A stretch of 36,344 nucleotides of DNA, taken from NCBI GenBank assembly GCA_021775715.1, contig JAJFHI010000174.1:1-36344 (forward strand), read 5' to 3'. Position 1 is the stretch's first letter. Each line of letters opens with the position of its first letter. This document shows, one piece after another, positions 34,594-36,344 of this stretch. A program made the position numbers and the translations under genes. The notes beneath the pieces are model-generated. The model was not told where the DNA came from, searched no databases, and saw only the letters and a list, made by a program, of their open reading frames with translations. Source of the stretch: Hyphomicrobiaceae bacterium. GTDB taxonomy: Bacteria; Pseudomonadota; Alphaproteobacteria; Rhizobiales; Hyphomicrobiaceae.

Positions 34594-34815
34594 ATGTCGG
34601 AATATGACCGCTACTGTGAAATGCTATGGGCGTATGCAAGATTTAAGGGGGTCGGCGCGACCGATGAAGACCTACGTAACACCCCGTTCAAGTATGCCGA
34701 CACGTTGCAAGCCGTGAATCAAGGTCGCGTATCTCTTGACGAAGCGATGCATCGCTTCGGCATGGCCGTACACCGGCACATGCGGCGCGGTCGTCAAATT
34801 AGTGAAGCAGCGTAA
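34594..34815 (+). CDS. Hypothetical protein (73 aa)
   Basis: ORF with GAAAAGGCC upstream. Confidence 0.65.
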   Translation: MSEYDRYCEMLWAYARFKGVGATDEDLRNTPFKYADTLQAVNQGRVSLDEAMHRFGMAVHRHMRRGRQISEAA

Positions 34816-34828
34816 TCAACATAAGGCC

Positions 34829-34986
34829 GGATTGAACGTCGCGAATGATCTGTGACCAACCAGCAGCCGATCATTCACGGGAATCGTAAGGGTGTTGCTG
34901 GGAGGTAGTCGGTTGCAAGCCTCAGAGCCGACTGAACGGGGGACTTGTGCCCGTGACAGGCCGGAGAGACGGCCACCCAACTCGAC
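34829..34986 (+). ncRNA. Candidate structured intergenic RNA A
   Basis: GAATGATC 34843-34850/GATCATTC 34869-34876; CCAGCAGC 34860-34867/GTTGCTGG 34894-34901; AGTCGGTT/AGCCGACT; ACGGG/CCCGT; GGCCG/CGGCC. Confidence 0.35.
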
Positions 34987-35003
34987 AACGAAAGGCCGCA
35001 TCC

Positions 35004-35435
35004 ATGAAGGTCGTATACAATTCCCGGCACGGCGGATTCAGCCTTAGCACAGAGGGGATCGCGGCTTATGCAGCTCGGAAGGGCATCACTCTATATCTGG
35101 AAGATAGCCACTACGGCTTAACAGTATACTGGACGGTGCCAGCCGATCAGCGAAGCGGCATTTTGCGGGACGATGAGTGGCACACGGCAGACATGGATGC
35201 CCGCCGAAAAAGCAATGAACTGTACGCCAGAATGACTTTAGATGACAGATCAATATCACGTTCTGATCCTGAACTCGTTGCAGTGGTTGAAGCAATGGGG
35301 GATGCCGCAAGCGGCACGCATGCCAGCCTTAGAATCGCTGAAGTTGAGACTGGTAAGAGATGGCGTATTGATGAGTACGATGGTGCGGAGACTGTCATGA
35401 CAGTCGATGACTATGAATGGCATATCGCCGACTAA
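35004..35435 (+). CDS. Conserved phage protein (143 aa)
   Basis: MKVVYNSRHGGFSLSTEGIAAYAARKG...; AACGAAAGGCC 6 nt upstream supports this start over 34947. Confidence 0.75.
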   Translation: MKVVYNSRHGGFSLSTEGIAAYAARKGITLYLEDSHYGLTVYWTVPADQRSGILRDDEWHTADMDARRKSNELYARMTLDDRSISRSDPELVAVVEAMGDAASGTHASLRIAEVETGKRWRIDEYDGAETVMTVDDYEWHIAD

Positions 35436-35454
35436 CCCAGAAAAGGCCAGAGCC

Positions 35455-35577
35455 ATGACCACCACACTAGGAGACGCACTGCCGGAAGCCATCGCGAAGG
35501 TATCAGAACTGATCGGGCAGCAGGAGGCGCAGGCCAAGGAAATGGACGAACTGTACGCGGGCGGGGGAGATGCATGA
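35455..35577 (+). CDS. Small hypothetical protein (40 aa)
   Basis: MTTTLGDALPEAIAKVSELIGQQEAQAKEMDELYAGGGDA*; GAAAAGGCC upstream; below the ORF-track cutoff. Confidence 0.6.
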   Translation: MTTTLGDALPEAIAKVSELIGQQEAQAKEMDELYAGGGDA

Positions 35578-35627
35578 TGCGCGCGTACAAAGAGCTTGAA
35601 CCAACCATTGAATTGGCGAACGCCTAG
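35574..35627 (+). CDS. Possible 17-aa micro-ORF (ATGA-coupled)
   Basis: MMRAYKELEPTIELANA*; start overlaps the previous stop. Confidence 0.35.
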   Translation: MMRAYKELEPTIELANA

Positions 35628-35643
35628 TAATCCACGAAAGGCC

Positions 35644-35800
35644 AGAATTCCGGGCGTCAGCTCTGCCGACGGACCCCGGTCTTAGATATCGGCAGCGGAG
35701 TGGCGGACGAAACTGGCTCTGCAAAGCGAGCGGGTGATGCGGGAGACCGCACTGAGCGCGCGGTATGGGGTGGCTCTTGAGGCCACCCTCCAGGCCACAG
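35644..35800 (+). ncRNA. Candidate structured intergenic RNA B
   Basis: CCGGG 35650-35654/CCCGG 35675-35679; CTGCCGA 35663-35669/TCGGCAG 35689-35695; TGCGG-GAGA-CCGCA 35738-35751; GGGTGGC/GCCACCC 35768-35788. Confidence 0.3.
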
Positions 35801-35828
35801 AATTTTTGACCAACGAAAGGCCGATCAG

Positions 35829-36344
35829 ATGACCCCACAACAACGCGAGGCTCGCATCAATCGGGCGAAGGCACACGCCGCCGCAGATCGTCTGCGGTCT
35901 GGATTTTACTCAGACGACATCTGCCACTCCATTGGCTGCTCTGTCGGCTGTGATGCGATTGATATTGCAGGATGGCAGGAGACCTACAAAAACCCACACG
36001 CAATTGTGGCTGCGCACGACGGCACTCCTGAATGGCTGGAGCATTTGCGGGATAGAATATTTGAGGGTCTCCCTTCACATCGGCGCGCTTGGTGGCACGT
36101 CTCACTGGCTGAGGCTCTGCCAGCCGATGTCGATTTGCAGCCTGCTTATCATCTCATCTGCATACGACTTCTGGAGCGGCAGCTTTCGCGCAGGACAGAG
36201 TGGGATAATACGGCATACGGTGATCAAGTGGCGGCTGCTCTTGAAAAGGTGATCGCGCATCATCGTGACCCAAGCGAGAGCGCCGCCGAGAGCGCCAGGA
36301 GCGCCGCCTGGAGCGCCGAGAGCGCCGCCTGGAGCGCCGCCGAG
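35829..36344 (+). CDS. N-terminal part of a junction-spanning ORF (continues at 55..276 if circular; ~245 aa in total): conserved-looking N-domain followed by Ser-Ala-rich repeats
   Basis: ATG at 35829 with AACGAAAGGCC 6 nt upstream; MTPQQREARINRAKAHAAADRLRSGFYSDD...PEWLEHLRDRIFEGLPSHRRAWWHVSLAEALPADVDLQPAYHL...HHRDPSESAAESARSAAW...; 516 nt = exactly 172 codons to the window end, no stop; absent from the ORF track because it is open-ended. Confidence 0.85.
   Translation, partial: MTPQQREARINRAKAHAAADRLRSGFYSDDICHSIGCSVGCDAIDIAGWQETYKNPHAIVAAHDGTPEWLEHLRDRIFEGLPSHRRAWWHVSLAEALPADVDLQPAYHLICIRLLERQLSRRTEWDNTAYGDQVAAALEKVIAHHRDPSESAAESARSAAWSAESAAWSAAE
36291..36344. repeat. 54-bp terminal direct repeat identical to 1-54
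   Basis: Base-by-base comparison of window start and end. Confidence 0.95.

Noticed and set aside
34829-34986. tRNA or group I intron in the structured spacer
   Set aside because: No cloverleaf, T-loop consensus or intron core recognised by eye; flanking ORFs are complete.
34947-35003. Upstream extension of the 35004 gene (ORF-track start at 34947)
   Set aside because: AACGAAAGGCC sits 6 nt before ATG 35004 and the extension lies in the hairpin-rich spacer.

Overview
The window looks like a complete ~36.3 kb podovirus-like phage genome, probably from an alphaproteobacterial host. The first and last 54 bp are identical (1-54 = 36291-36344), and an ORF reads in frame across the ends, implying a circular or terminally redundant genome of about 36,290 bp. 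Layout: (i) a long minus-strand virion and lysis operon (22.9 kb down to 0.8 kb): TerS, a TerL split into two ORFs, P22-like portal, scaffold, DUF4043/N4-gp56-type capsid, SU10-like adaptor, gp10-like stabilisation protein, ejection-type proteins, tail fibre, Gly-rich tip, endolysin, overlapping Rz/Rz1-like spanins and small membrane proteins; (ii) a minus-strand early/replication operon (26.6-23.1 kb), whose candidate initiator gene contains six iteron-like repeats; (iii) a plus-strand early operon (26.8-31.5 kb) with an XRE regulator, a strongly structured leader, a RecT/Bet-like protein, a GcrA-like protein and an HNH nuclease; (iv) a minus-strand block of small ORFs (34.0-31.5 kb) headed by a degenerate resolvase-like protein; (v) a plus-strand block of small genes (34.1 kb through the ends to 0.8 kb) that share an unusual AACGAAAGGCC-type pre-start motif. 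This block includes a junction-spanning protein with about 21 Ser-Ala repeat units in an 11-residue pattern. Family names come from sequence recognition only. No searches were run.
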